Positions 10,180 through 20,434 of a DNA stretch of 64,000 nucleotides are shown here, one piece after another. The translations under genes and the position numbers were made by a program. The notes below the pieces were generated by a model. It made no database searches and was not told the DNA's origin. It saw only the letters and a list, made by a program, of their open reading frames with translations. The stretch spans positions 15,750,088 to 15,814,087 of the forward strand of contig OX375883.1 in assembly GCA_947359465.1 (NCBI GenBank), given 5' to 3'. Numbering within the stretch: position 1 is the first letter of the stretch; every line of letters begins with the position of its first letter. The DNA comes from Metellina segmentata (Eukaryota > Arthropoda > Arachnida > Araneae > Tetragnathidae).

Positions 10180-12135
10180 AGACTTCTCCATAGAATTCTA
10201 TAGGAATACATTTCTATAGAATCCAAGCTTATTTTCTGTAAATAAATCCATAGAATTCTTCAGAAGCACATTTCTTTTGTTTAGTGACATCCCTTTCCCA
10301 TAGAATTCTGTAGACATACATTTATGTAAAATCAGAGCTCGTTTTCTGTAAAAATATCTCCATAGAATTCTGAAGAAGCTCATTTCATTTGTTTTGTTAC
10401 ATCGCATAAAACTTCTCCATAGAACTCTATAGAAATATATGTCTATAGATTCAGACCTCGATTTCTATAAAGAAATCGATAGAATTCTTCAGAAGCACAT
10501 TTCTTTTGTTTAGGGACATCCCTTTCCCATAGAATTCTGTAGACATACATTTATGTAAAATCAGAGCTCGTTTTCTGTAAAAATATCTCCATAGAATTCT
10601 GAAGAAGCTCATTTCATTTGTTTTGTTACATCGCATAAAACTTCTCCATAGAATTTTATAGAAATACATGTCTATAGAATCAGACCTCGATTTCTATAAA
10701 GAAATCGATAGAATTCTTCAGAAGCACATTTCTTTTGTTTAGTGACATCCCTTTCCCATAGAATTCTGTAGACATACATTTATGTAAAATCAGAGCTCGT
10801 TTTCTGTAAAAATATCTCCATAGAATTCTGAAGAAGCTCATTTCATTTGTTTTGTTACATCGCATAAAACTTCTCCATAGAACTCTATAGAAATATATGT
10901 CTATAGATTCAGACCTCGATTTCTATAAAGAAATCGATAGAATTCTTCAGAAGCACATTTCTTTTGTTTAGTGACATCCCTTTCCCATAGAATTCTGTAG
11001 ACATACATTTATGTAAAATCAGAGCTCGTTTTCTGTAAAAATATCTCCATAGAATTCTGAAGAAGCTCATTTCATTTGTTTTGTTACATCGCATAAAACT
11101 TCTCCATAGAATTCTATAGAAATACATGTCTATAGATTCAGACCTCGATTTCTATAAAGAAATCGATAGAATTCTTCAGAAGCACATTTCTTTTGTTTAG
11201 TGACATCCCTTTCCCATAGAATTCTGTAGACATACATTTATGTAAAATCAGAGCTCGTTTTCTGTAAAAATATCTCCATAGAATTCTGAAGAAGCTCATT
11301 TCATTTGTTTTGTTACATCGCATAAAACTTCTCCATAGAATTCTATAGAAATACATGTCTATAGATTCAGACCTCGATTTCTATAAAGAAATCGATAGAA
11401 TTCTTCAGAAGCACATTTCTTTTGTTTAGTGACATCCCTTTCCCATAGAATTCTGTAGACATACATTTATGTAAAATCAGAGCTCGTTTTCTGTAAAAAT
11501 ATCTCCATAGAATTCTGAAGAAGCTCATTTCATTTGTTTTGTTACATCGCATAAAACTTCTCCATAGAATTCTATAGAAATACATGTCTATAGATTCAGA
11601 CCTCGATTTCTATAAAGAAATCGATAGAATTCTTCAGAAGCACATTTCTTTTGTTTAGTGACATCCCTTTCCCATAGAATTCTGTAGACATACATTTATG
11701 TAAAATCAGAGCTCGTTTTCTGTAAAAATATCTCCATAGAATTCTGAAGAAGCTCATTTCATTTGTTTTGTTACATCGCATAAAACTTCTCCATAGAATT
11801 CTATAGAAATACATGTCTATAGATTCAGACCTCGATTTCTATAAAGAAATCGATAGAATTCTTCAGAAGCACATTTCTTTTGTTTAGTAGTGACATCCCT
11901 TTCCCATAGAATTCTGTAGACATACATTTATGTAAAATCAGAGCTCGTTTTCTGTAAAGAAATCTCCATAGAATTCTGTAGAAGCTCATTTAAATTTTTT
12001 AGTTACATCGTATAAAACTTATCCATAGAATTTCATAGAAATACATGTCTATAGAATCAGACATCGTTTTCTATAAAGAAATTTATAGAATTCTTCAAAA
12101 GCTCATTTCTTTTGTTTAGTGACATCTCTTTTCCA
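10180..12135. repeat. 229-bp satellite array with four-part internal structure
   Basis: The marker CCATAGAATTCTGTAGAC starts at 10298, 10527, 10756, 10985, 11214, 11443, 11672 and 11904. That is an exact 229-bp period, with a 3-bp insertion in the last step. Each unit has four related ~57-bp monomers, each built on a CCATAGAATTC or GATAGAATTC palindrome core (A-B-A'-B'). The central units are almost identical and the edges are diverged. Minus-strand frames of 72 codons repeat with the array and are a by-product of the period. Confidence 0.95.
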
Positions 12136-12139
12136 TAAA

Positions 12140-12905
12140 TTCCTCATACAAAGTTCTATGCGTCTACACTATTTTCACGTAAGGGTGGCGGAACTACCTG
12201 AGTGGGGCCCTCAAACATCCAAGCAAAAGCGCTCACGGGTAAGATTGTAATCCAATCCGGCGGTTCCGGTAATCCGTCATCATTTGGCTACCTACCGGAT
12301 CCAGCAACATCTATCGGATTCGGTCCGGATCCGATAAACCCGAATTTGTGCAAAATTAAATGCAGGATTATTCAAACCCCACTTTTAAGTCGCAAAACCG
12401 TTTATTAAGCAATCGATTGTGAATGAATCGATTTTTTTATTTTTCAATCATCAGTTTGAAGAATTCTAGCGAAAATAATAAATTAAATTATCAATATTTT
12501 TTTTTATGAAGAGGAATTAGAAAAGCAAATTCGGCAAGAAAATGAAGACTATTGCAAAAAGACAAACTTTAGAAAAGAAACAGATTTTGAGAAAATACTG
12601 AAGAAAGAAATGACTTCATATGAAATGGAGTCAAAGGAAAAGGAAAATATTTGTCTCTTATGTACGACTACTTAATGACGGTTAAACCAACTAGTGCTGA
12701 GAGGGTACTCAAACTTCTTTCGAACGCAAAAGTGATTTGCATTACTATACAACTTCGATTTAAGCAAAGAAGAAGAATTAATAGTTCCCTTTTTTATGTT
12801 GACCAAAACCTGCCTAAGATTAGATATTTTTGTTAGTATGACACAAGGTTAGGTACAATTTATATGTCATTTGCTCAACGACAATAGAGATAGAGACTAC
12901 TTAAT
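12140..12905. other. Nothing recognised
   Basis: Satellite edge followed by AT-rich DNA. A GC-rich patch at 12190-12330 repeats GGATCCG/CGGATCC motifs but has no convincing frame. Confidence 0.4.
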
Positions 12906-12917
12906 TTTAGATAACTA

Positions 12918-13200
12918 GGGGGCTCCGCCCCCTGCTCGCTTACGCTCGCCAACCCCCGGGGATTGCTGCGCAATCCCATTTGGTTTGCTTCGCAAACCAA
13001 CACTCCTGTCACAGATGCCATTTGGTTTGCTTCGCAAACCAACATTACTTTCACAGAGTGAAACTATCTGAATAATTCGTATTATGCTGATTTCACTTTC
13101 CGGTTCATGACCTCACAGCGAGGGCTTCGCTGCGTCTCGCTTACGCTCGCCGACCCCGGGGATTGCTACGCAATCCGTTTGGTTTGCTTTCTCAAACCAA
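12918..13200. repeat. Cluster of short perfect hairpin motifs
   Basis: A run of self-complementary words. GGGGGC-TCC-GCCCCC is at 12918. GGATTGC with its complement GCAATCC is at 12960-12976 and 13160-13176. The TTGGTTTGC stem with its complement and a 3-4 base loop is at 12980-13000, 13022-13042 and 13179-13200. CTCGCTTACGCTCGCC occurs twice. A hybrid of the last two hairpins recurs near 22209. Confidence 0.75.
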
Positions 13201-13208
13201 TACTTCTT

Positions 13209-14303
13209 TCGCAAGTGATTTCACTTTTTTTTGCTTTAACACTTAATGCACCCTAAACTAATAGCCGCATCAGTAAAAAATCTTCTGCATCTTGTTCCCT
13301 GTACAATTTTAAGTAAACATTGTTAATATCCAAACTTTACGATCTGTACTTTGTCGTTAAACTGTCTTGAGAACAGAGGGAAAAAAGCGAGCCTTTTTCC
13401 TCGCCAAATAAAAAGAGTTCGTTTTTATGGCAATTGTTGCTATGATAAATTTAATATCTGGCAAACCCGATAGTCAAAAGTGCAACCCACTACTGCTTGC
13501 GGAAGCAGCTATGCGAACTGAAAAATACAAAATTTGTGTCACCAACTTTTGATTGCATCCAATTTATTTATGAACCAATTTTAAAAATAATTGTACCGTA
13601 AGAAAGAGTACATTCTGAGGTATACTGCAATATTTTTAAAATTAAAAACTAACAGTAATACTATACAGATATGACCATTTTAGTTTTGTATCGGAAGTTA
13701 CGATCTGAAAGTTCCAAAAATTGTATGACCCACTTTTAATTGCATCTAATTTATTTATTAACCAATTTGAAAAATAATTGTACCATAAGAAAGAGTGTAA
13801 TGTAATGTATTCAGTGATGTTTTCAAATTTAAAAAATAATGGTTTTTGCCGTAGACAAAACGGTTTTAACAATAAGTAGCGAAAATATCCAAAGATTCCG
13901 AATTTTGTATGACCAACTTTTGATCGCATCCAATTTAATTATTAACCGATTTCAAAAATAATAGTACCGTAAGAAAGAGTATATTCTGAGGTATACTGCG
14001 ATATTTTAAAAATTAAAAACTAATAGTAATTAGATATAGATACGGCAGTTTAAAAAAAAGTAACAAAAATGTCCCGATTTTTCCTGAATTTCAAAAAAAT
14101 ATTATCAAGAACCAAATTTAAATTAAAAAAAAAAACTCGACGAGCTGCAAAAATTTACGTTGAGAGGTACTCTTAAAAAAATAACTCACGACTGAAGACT
14201 GAAAATTTGAATGTGTTTTGCTCACTCGCGGAAGAAATTTCACTTCTTCAACTTTAACACTTAATAAAACCTAAACTAATAGCCGCATCGGAAAAAAATC
14301 TTA
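13209..14303. repeat. Direct repeat flanking a three-copy ~185-bp tandem repeat
   Basis: A ~70-bp word containing CCTAAACTAATAGCCGCATC occurs at 13209-13280 and again at 14228-14303. Between them the block starting ACCAACTTTTGATTGCATCC recurs at 13541, 13728 and 13912 (periods 187 and 184), each followed by AATAATTGTACCGTAAGAAAGAG. AT-rich and without coding potential. Confidence 0.7.
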
Positions 14304-14765
14304 ATAATTATCCAGGGAATACGATGAAGAACAAAGCATGTTAATTTTTATTTTTTTCCGATCAGTACTTTCTCGGGAAATTGTCTAAGAATCGAACTAA
14401 ACAACACAGTTTTCAATCCTGCGGCGGCGGTAACATTTTTTTAATATAGAGAGATTAGAAAAGCTCTACGCATAAAACCAACTGATGTTTTTTGGTGAGG
14501 AAACTTGTAAGACTGAGCATCATCAATCGTTTAGTACTTACTACTAGTAGTTCTAGTAGTTAGAATTAATTGTTGGTGATTGTGGATAATTATTAATAAA
14601 ATTCATTTACGTTAAAGATATAAACGTTTTGTTCGTCAATTTGGAATAGTGTCCTTTTTACCTACTTTCACTCAGCCCATTTTGTAAAAATACATACTGG
14701 TTAGATAGACTTATTAACAAAGTACGGATCCAGCCGTAAAGTGTCAATCCGAACGGATTGAAAAC

Positions 14766-15297
14766 AGGGATGCGACATCGACAGCAAAACATCGATGTTC
14801 AAAATTAAAACATCGATGTTGATAATACATCGTTCTAAAAACATCAACGTTTCTTTACATCGATGTTTTTAAAATTCAGTGTATTTAAACTTTTTTCCCC
14901 ATTTCTTAAAACTGGTTTAACAACATGTGATGCTAGATCGACAGCAAAATATCGATGTTTTGAAACTTTGATGTTCAAAATTAAAACATCGATGTTGATA
15001 ATACATCGCCCCCAAACCATCGATGTTTTTAAATTCAGTGTATTTAAACTTTTCCCCCCATTTCTTAAAACTGATATAGCACCTAGTGATGCGACATCGA
15101 CAGCAAAACATCGATGTTTAAAATTAAAATATCGATCTTGATAATGCATCTCCCCCAAACTATCGATGTTTTTAAAATTCAGTGTATTTGAACTTTTTTC
15201 CCCATTTCTTAAAACTGGTTTAGCAACTAGTGATGCGACATCGGCTCCAATACATCGATGTTTTTATAAAACATCGACATCGATGTCGCATCCCTAC
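14766..15297. mobile_element. ATCGATGT-family element with TIR-like ends
   Basis: Starts AGGGATGCGACATCGA and ends with the complement TCGATGTCGCATCCCT. The interior has repeated ACATCGATGT palindromes in about four ~115-bp units (each with TTCAGTGTATTTAAACTTTT and CCCATTTCTTAAAACTG). Terminal inverted repeats with no transposase suggest a MITE that has expanded internally. Confidence 0.7.
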
Positions 15298-15414
15298 TTT
15301 TCAGACCCTTCACCCTTGGCCACTTTGGTCTAAAAGTATGTTCAATTTGCTGATTATAAAAATTATGCTGCTTGGTTATTTTTTAAATTTTTACAATGGT
15401 ACTTTTTTCTTTTA

Positions 15415-15530
15415 AAAATAAAACATCGACAACGTAAAACCATCGACAAGGATAAACATCGATGTTACAAAAACATCGACCCCAATACATCGATGTTTTG
15501 GAAACATCGACATCGATGTCACATCCCTAA
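15415..15530. repeat. ATCGATGT-family end fragment
   Basis: Short run of ACATCGA words ending CATCGATGTCACATCCCTA. It is separated from the previous element by a ~120-bp segment (CCTTGGCCACTTTGGTC) that is also found at 17840-17960 and, inverted, at 46640-46725. Confidence 0.6.
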
Positions 15531-15534
15531 TTGA

Positions 15535-16000
15535 AAATCGTCCCGGATTGCAATCCCTACTCACAGGATGATTCCCTTCGAAAATGTTATCACGAAGAAC
15601 CTTCACACCCAAACCCTCTTATCAGCTACAAACACATTTGCATTTAGATAGGTTCCATCTCTTATAATCCCCCAGGTAGTGTTGGTGCATACAGCAAAGC
15701 AAACTTCAGCGTGATCCCGTAAGTCGCATCCTTTATCCGGTCGGCGTTATCTCTGTAACCTTTGAGACTGCGTTACCTGGAGCCGATTTCCCTCATTCCC
15801 CAAACATGCTTTGGGTTGAAATTCGTACTTCGAGGTTAGAATGATGTTTGCCTGAATTGAAGAAGTCTGGTTACAAAGGGATCATTTGAAACAGGAAGGT
15901 TTAAGTAAGAGGTAAGTTGTCTTTTTTATACTAACTGGGCAGATCCGTTCACCCGACACCAGTAATCAAGTTTCCAAACGCTTCCTTTCAAAAATTTGTT
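15535..16000. other. Moderately GC-rich unique sequence
   Basis: More balanced base composition than the surroundings. I see no frame longer than about 60 codons on either strand, no known motif and no repeat. Confidence 0.35.
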
Positions 16001-16077
16001 TTATAGTTCTATAGAATTAACGAGCTCAAATTCTATAGAAATGTTTTCCTTGTAGAATTATGTGCTCAAGTTCTGCG

Positions 16078-16194
16078 CACATTTTGTTTGTTATCAATTC
16101 AGTGAACTATTAATTGACTACTTCATATTTTTGTGACACACAAATATGAAATAGTCAATTAATATTTAACTGAATTGATTACAAACAAAATGTG
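16078..16194. repeat. 57-bp hairpin (inverted repeat)
   Basis: The arms 16078-16135 and 16139-16194 are near-perfect complements, each containing CACATTTTGTTTGT or its inverse, with a loop of 3 bases. A third, direct copy of the left arm follows at 16208-16255. The preceding 16000-16070 has TTCTATAGAATT words like the 229-bp satellite. Confidence 0.8.
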
Positions 16195-16443
16195 TGTAGA
16201 ACTTCTACACACATGTTTTTTTGTTATCAATTCCGTGAAATTATAATTGATTATCTTATATCGGTCATTATTTCGACTGGAAATGCATGGGTTGAATCGC
16301 AAAGTAACCCTTGTAAATATTTGTCTCGCAGATTTAATTTATGGAAAAATTCGATTAAAATAAAATATAATTTAAAAATACCAACCTTTTTTTTTCTATA
16401 TTGTATAGCATAAAATGTACATAAAACACTGTTTAAATTTCAA

Positions 16444-17265
16444 TAGTGGCTCACAGCAAACTTTAGAAGATACTTTTTTTTAAATCGAAATTTGGTTATT
16501 TTCACTTTTTTTTTTGAATACCTAAGGATACTGTATCTCCTTAGGTAAAATCGGTAATTACTGATACAATAAACTCAAAATTATTAACTCTCTGATTTGG
16601 TAGGTAGTTAATTTCACACTGGAGCAGGCACAAAGGACGACTGGGTTCGGGAGAAGGGAAATCAGAGGACAACTTATCGTAATTTAGAACCACTATCAGA
16701 TGACGTCAACACCTCAGTTGGCACACCACTCTCTACCCTTCCATACCAAACAGCGTTAGGGCGTCTGAGGCCACGAAAAATTAACGTGCACCATCCCCCC
16801 GCGTAAACGAAGGTATTTGGTCGGGCCGAATTTCGAACTGGGGACTCCCCGATTGCCAAACCGCTGCTTTTAATTCCAACAGGTTTACCGCGGTGCCTAA
16901 CACAGTTGACATAGTAACGGATCAACAACCGAAGAGTTGGTTCAATCCATCTGAAGGTCGTCGTGTAAGTAGGGACTGGCGCACGTTAATTCTGTCGTAA
17001 CCTCAAACATCCTCACGTCGGCGGGGCGTGGAAGTTCGCCTGCAGAAATTATGGCGAGGTGCCAGCAGAGATGTTGTGCCTGCTCCAGTGTGAAATTAAT
17101 TAACTACCTACAAAATCAGAGAGTTAATCATTTTGAGTTTACTGTATCAGTAATTACCGATTTTAATGAAGGGGGGCACAGTATCCTTAAGCATTCAAAT
17201 AAGCAGCGAAAATAACCAAATTTCGATGAAAAAAAGAATCACCTAAAGTTTGTTGTGTACCACTA
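16444..17265. mobile_element. Inverted-repeat element with ~190-bp arms
   Basis: Sequence from about 16444 to 16640 is complementary to about 17073-17265, including GTAATTACTGATACA, TTAACTCTCTGATTT and CACTGGAGCAGGCACAA. The middle carries SINE-like pieces (16640-16760, 17000-17075) and no transposase. Each arm's inner end matches the SINE tail, so the structure may derive from two inverted SINEs or be a fold-back transposon. Confidence 0.65.
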
Positions 17266-17709
17266 CTGAAGTTACTACCCGGGTGTCAGCACAAATGTCC
17301 ACCTCCACGCCTGCCCGAGGCTCAAAACAACGAGGCGTTGCCCTCGAATCTTGCCATGGATGTTTTTATACATCGATGCTTTTATAACAGTAATTATTGT
17401 TAGTTATTTTTAATTATTGATCAACCTATGGGGATAACACTACAGACTTATTTTTTATATACTGTAAATAAAAAATATTGGGGCCTATAATTATTATATG
17501 CCCCAATATTTGTGTTATTTACAGTTTGTGGAAAAAGAAGTTTGTTGACTTTCTCCATCTTAAGCCGACTTCTTTTTTTACGAACTATCCCACTAGTTAG
17601 GGAAAAAAAAACTCTTTCTGATAGGACAGATGTCGCCATCACTCGCAAATACTTAGCTGTATGATTATTTTTCTTAATTTTTACTATGGTGCTTTTTTCA
17701 TTCAAAAAT

Positions 17710-18872
17710 AAAACATCCACACTGTTATAACATGGATGTTAAACAAACATCGGCTCCAATACATCGATGGTAAGTACATCAATATTTTTATAAAACATCG
17801 ATGTTCTGAAAACATGGACATCGATGTCGCATCCCTACTTTCAGTCCCTTTACCCTTGGCCACTTTGGTCTAAAAGTATGTTCAATTGACTGATTATGAA
17901 AATTATGCTACTTGGTTATTTTTCTTGAATTTTTATATAGGTACATTTTTTCATTTAAAAATAAAACATCGAAAAGTATAAACTTCGATGTTAAAAAAAC
18001 ATCCGCTCCAATCCATCGATGGTAAATACATCGATGTTTTTTATAAAAACATCGACACTGTTATAACATTGATGTTAAACAAACATCGGCTCCAATCCAT
18101 CAATGGTAAATACATCGATGTTTTCTTATAAAACATGTACACTGTTATAACATCGATGTTAAACAAACATCGGTTCCGATCCATCGATGGTAAATATATC
18201 GATGTTTTTTTATAAAAACATCGGTACTGAACAAACATCGATCTTAAAAGAACATCGGCTCCATTCCATCGATGGTAAATCCATCGATGTTTTTTTATAA
18301 AACATCGACACTTTTATAACATTGATGTCAAACATACATCGGCTTCAATCCATCGATGGTAAATACATCGATGTTTTTTTATAAAAACATCGACACTGTT
18401 ATAACATCGTCGTTAAACAAACATCGGCTCCAATCCATCGATGGTAAATACATCTATGTTTTCTTATAAAACATGTACACTGTTATAACATCGATGTTAA
18501 ACAAACATCGGCTCCGATCCATCGATGGTAAATACATCGATGTTTTCTTATAAAACATGTACACTGTTATAACATCGATGTTAAACAAACATCGGCTCCG
18601 ATCCATCGATGTTTTTTTATAAAAACATCGGTACTGAACAAACATCGATCTTAAAAGAACATCGGCTCCATTCCATCGATGGTAAATCCATCGATGTTTT
18701 TTTATAAAACATCGACACTTTTATAACATTGATGTCAAACATACATCGGCTTCAATCCATCGATGGTAAATACATCGATGTTTTTTATAAAAACATCGAC
18801 ACTGTTATAACATCGATGGTAAATACATTGATGTTTTTTATAAAACATCGACATCGATGTCGCATCCTTACT
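17710..18872. repeat. ATCGATGT-family array, ~84-bp units
   Basis: The word CCATCGATGG (or a one-base variant) starts at 18013, 18097, 18181, 18266, 18350 and 18435 and continues to about 18765, a period of 84-85 bp. Each is followed by TAAATACATCGATG. The array ends with CATCGATGTCGCATCC at about 18866, which matches the terminal repeat of the 14766 element. The segment around 18234 recurs around 18651, a duplication of about five units. Confidence 0.85.
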
Positions 18873-18939
18873 CCAGGAGCGATTTGATTCCATTTTCCGT
18901 TCCAGTGTCCCTTTCGATGTCCGTCTGTCCATCCAGAGA

Positions 18940-19266
18940 ATGAACTTCCTGCAGATCGGCAGTTCCAAGACCGCCACATGGATGACGGTGTCGGTGTCGC
19001 TCGTGGGGTTCGCCCTCCTGATCGGAGGGGCGGCCCTGACCGGGATAGCCTTCACCGAGGTGCGCCCCAACTACGCCGACGACAACTACAACCGGTACAT
19101 GGGGGCCCACCTCCAAAAGACCGTGGGCCCGATCATGCTGGCATTCGGGGCCCTGCTGCTGGTAGGGGGGTGCCTCTTCCTGGGGTTCGTCATGTTCGCC
19201 GCCCAGAGTCGTCACCACTCCTCCAGGTACTCGTCCAAGGCCAGCTCGCGCAAGGAGGTCTATTGA
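18940..19266 (+). CDS. Small two-helix membrane protein, 108 aa
   Basis: I do not recognise the family. The protein has two clear hydrophobic helices, about residues 14-38 (WMTVSVSLVGFALLIGG...) and 62-88 (VGPIMLAFGALLLVGG...). A short polar loop joins them (TEVRPNYADDNYNRYMG). The basic, serine-rich tail is SRHHSSRYSSKASSRKEVY. No signal peptide cleavage site or enzyme motif is visible. Third codon positions are almost all G or C, as in the FMO exons and unlike the AT-rich surroundings, which argues strongly for a real gene. The start at 18940 follows a possible splice acceptor (CTGTCCATCCAG at about 18925-18936), so a 5' non-coding exon may exist upstream. An ATCGATGT array ends only ~70 bp before the start codon. 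A candidate AATAAA lies near 19730. Function unknown; a small integral membrane protein is inferred. Confidence 0.75.
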   Translation: MNFLQIGSSKTATWMTVSVSLVGFALLIGGAALTGIAFTEVRPNYADDNYNRYMGAHLQKTVGPIMLAFGALLLVGGCLFLGFVMFAAQSRHHSSRYSSKASSRKEVY

Positions 19267-19269
19267 GTG

Positions 19270-20105
19270 AGTCCATGCTTCTGTTTCACCTCTACAGAAT
19301 ACACTCTACGTTTATGAGCGGTGGTCTAGGCGATTTTTTGGCGTACTTCTAAAGCTGCTAAGGAAAGAATTATTTCACATAACTCTTTTTCTTTCACAAA
19401 TATTTTTCTTTTTACAACGGAAAAGGAAAGCTTGAAAACACATTCGAAAACGTTTTGAAAAGCATATTTTTAAAAAGCTTTCGCAAAAAGTAGTAAACTT
19501 AAACACATTTGTGAACCAGCAGAAAAACTAAGCTGCGAATGTTGGGTAAGAATATGCCCTGAAACTTATCAATTACACTAAATACAGTAAGCTGTTTGAA
19601 AATAAAAAGATTTTTAAAAGAAAAAAAGCAAGAAATAATACAACCTGATAACGTCAGAACTCTAGCGTGAAAAAATAATCGAAACGAAAATGGCAAAAAA
19701 GCAAAACTCTTAATCGTTTCGTGAAAACTATTAAAATAAAATAAAAATTACACAACTGTTGAAATACAAATAAATGAACCAATGGTATCACAGAAAAAGT
19801 TTAAAAGGACCAAGGATATTTTAAAATCAAAATAACCAATGGGAGCGAAGAAAAAATTTCAAACGAGCCAATGAAATCAAACGACGTTATCGGATTTTGG
19901 AAGAACTTTCTAGAGTATTCAAAATGAAAATTGAAAGTTTCCGTTTACCGAGGTTGCCATGAAAACCATAACAACCGTAACGACATATGGGTTGCCTTAA
20001 TTTATCGTAACTCACTACTAGAAGTGCGCCAAAAAAAAAAAATCGCCAAGCCGTTGCCACCACTCATAAACGTATAGTGTAGCTGTACCAGAATATCATT
20101 AGGCC
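19270..20105. other. AT-rich, probable 3' UTR and flank
   Basis: AT-rich DNA after the two-helix protein gene, with AATAAAATAAA at about 19733. Nothing else recognised. Confidence 0.4.
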
Positions 20106-20108
20106 TAA

Positions 20109-20305
20109 AGTTTCGGATTCCTAAGAAAGCGTAGCCGTGATCTAGCAGCCACGACAGCCGTCTGTGCTGCCCATTCTCCAACGTATTACGTCGGTTTAAG
20201 TTGACACCTCTGAACTCTGTTTATACGGCCGCGTAGTTATGCCCGCGGCATCATGACACATCACGGCTGTTAGACAACGTCTCCACTTTCTTAGGAAACC
20301 GAAGC
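20109..20305. mobile_element. ~197-bp MITE with ~40-bp TIRs
   Basis: The left end AGTTTCGGATTCCTAAGAAAG pairs with the right end CTTTCTTAGGAAACCGAAGCT, and the match extends through the CTAGCAGCC/GGCTGTTAG block. A related copy (TTTCCTAAGAAAGCG...CTAACAGCCGTGAT) lies at about 34914-35070 inside another element. Confidence 0.7.
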
Positions 20306-20434
20306 TTGAGTAAAGAGACCCTTCTGACGAATTCTGAGTGGTTGAAATTCAATCCACGTGAATTGAATTATTAGATTGGTTTGGGATCGCGACTGCGCGA
20401 GGACTCACTGGATCGGGACCTACGGCTTTTTCCT

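Noticed and set aside
10198..11814. Repeated 61-72 codon minus-strand frames, as if a tandem gene family
   Set aside because: They follow the 229-bp satellite exactly, change frame with each unit and lack any protein features.
17710..18872. CRISPR-like look: short palindromic repeats at regular spacing
   Set aside because: Spacers are not unique but repeat with the unit, no cas genes are present, and the DNA is eukaryotic with introns and SINEs.
18868..19352. Overlapping frames of 64-124 codons on both strands at the membrane-protein gene
   Set aside because: Shadows of a GC-rich gene. Only the 108-codon frame gives two clean hydrophobic helices and a sensible start and stop.
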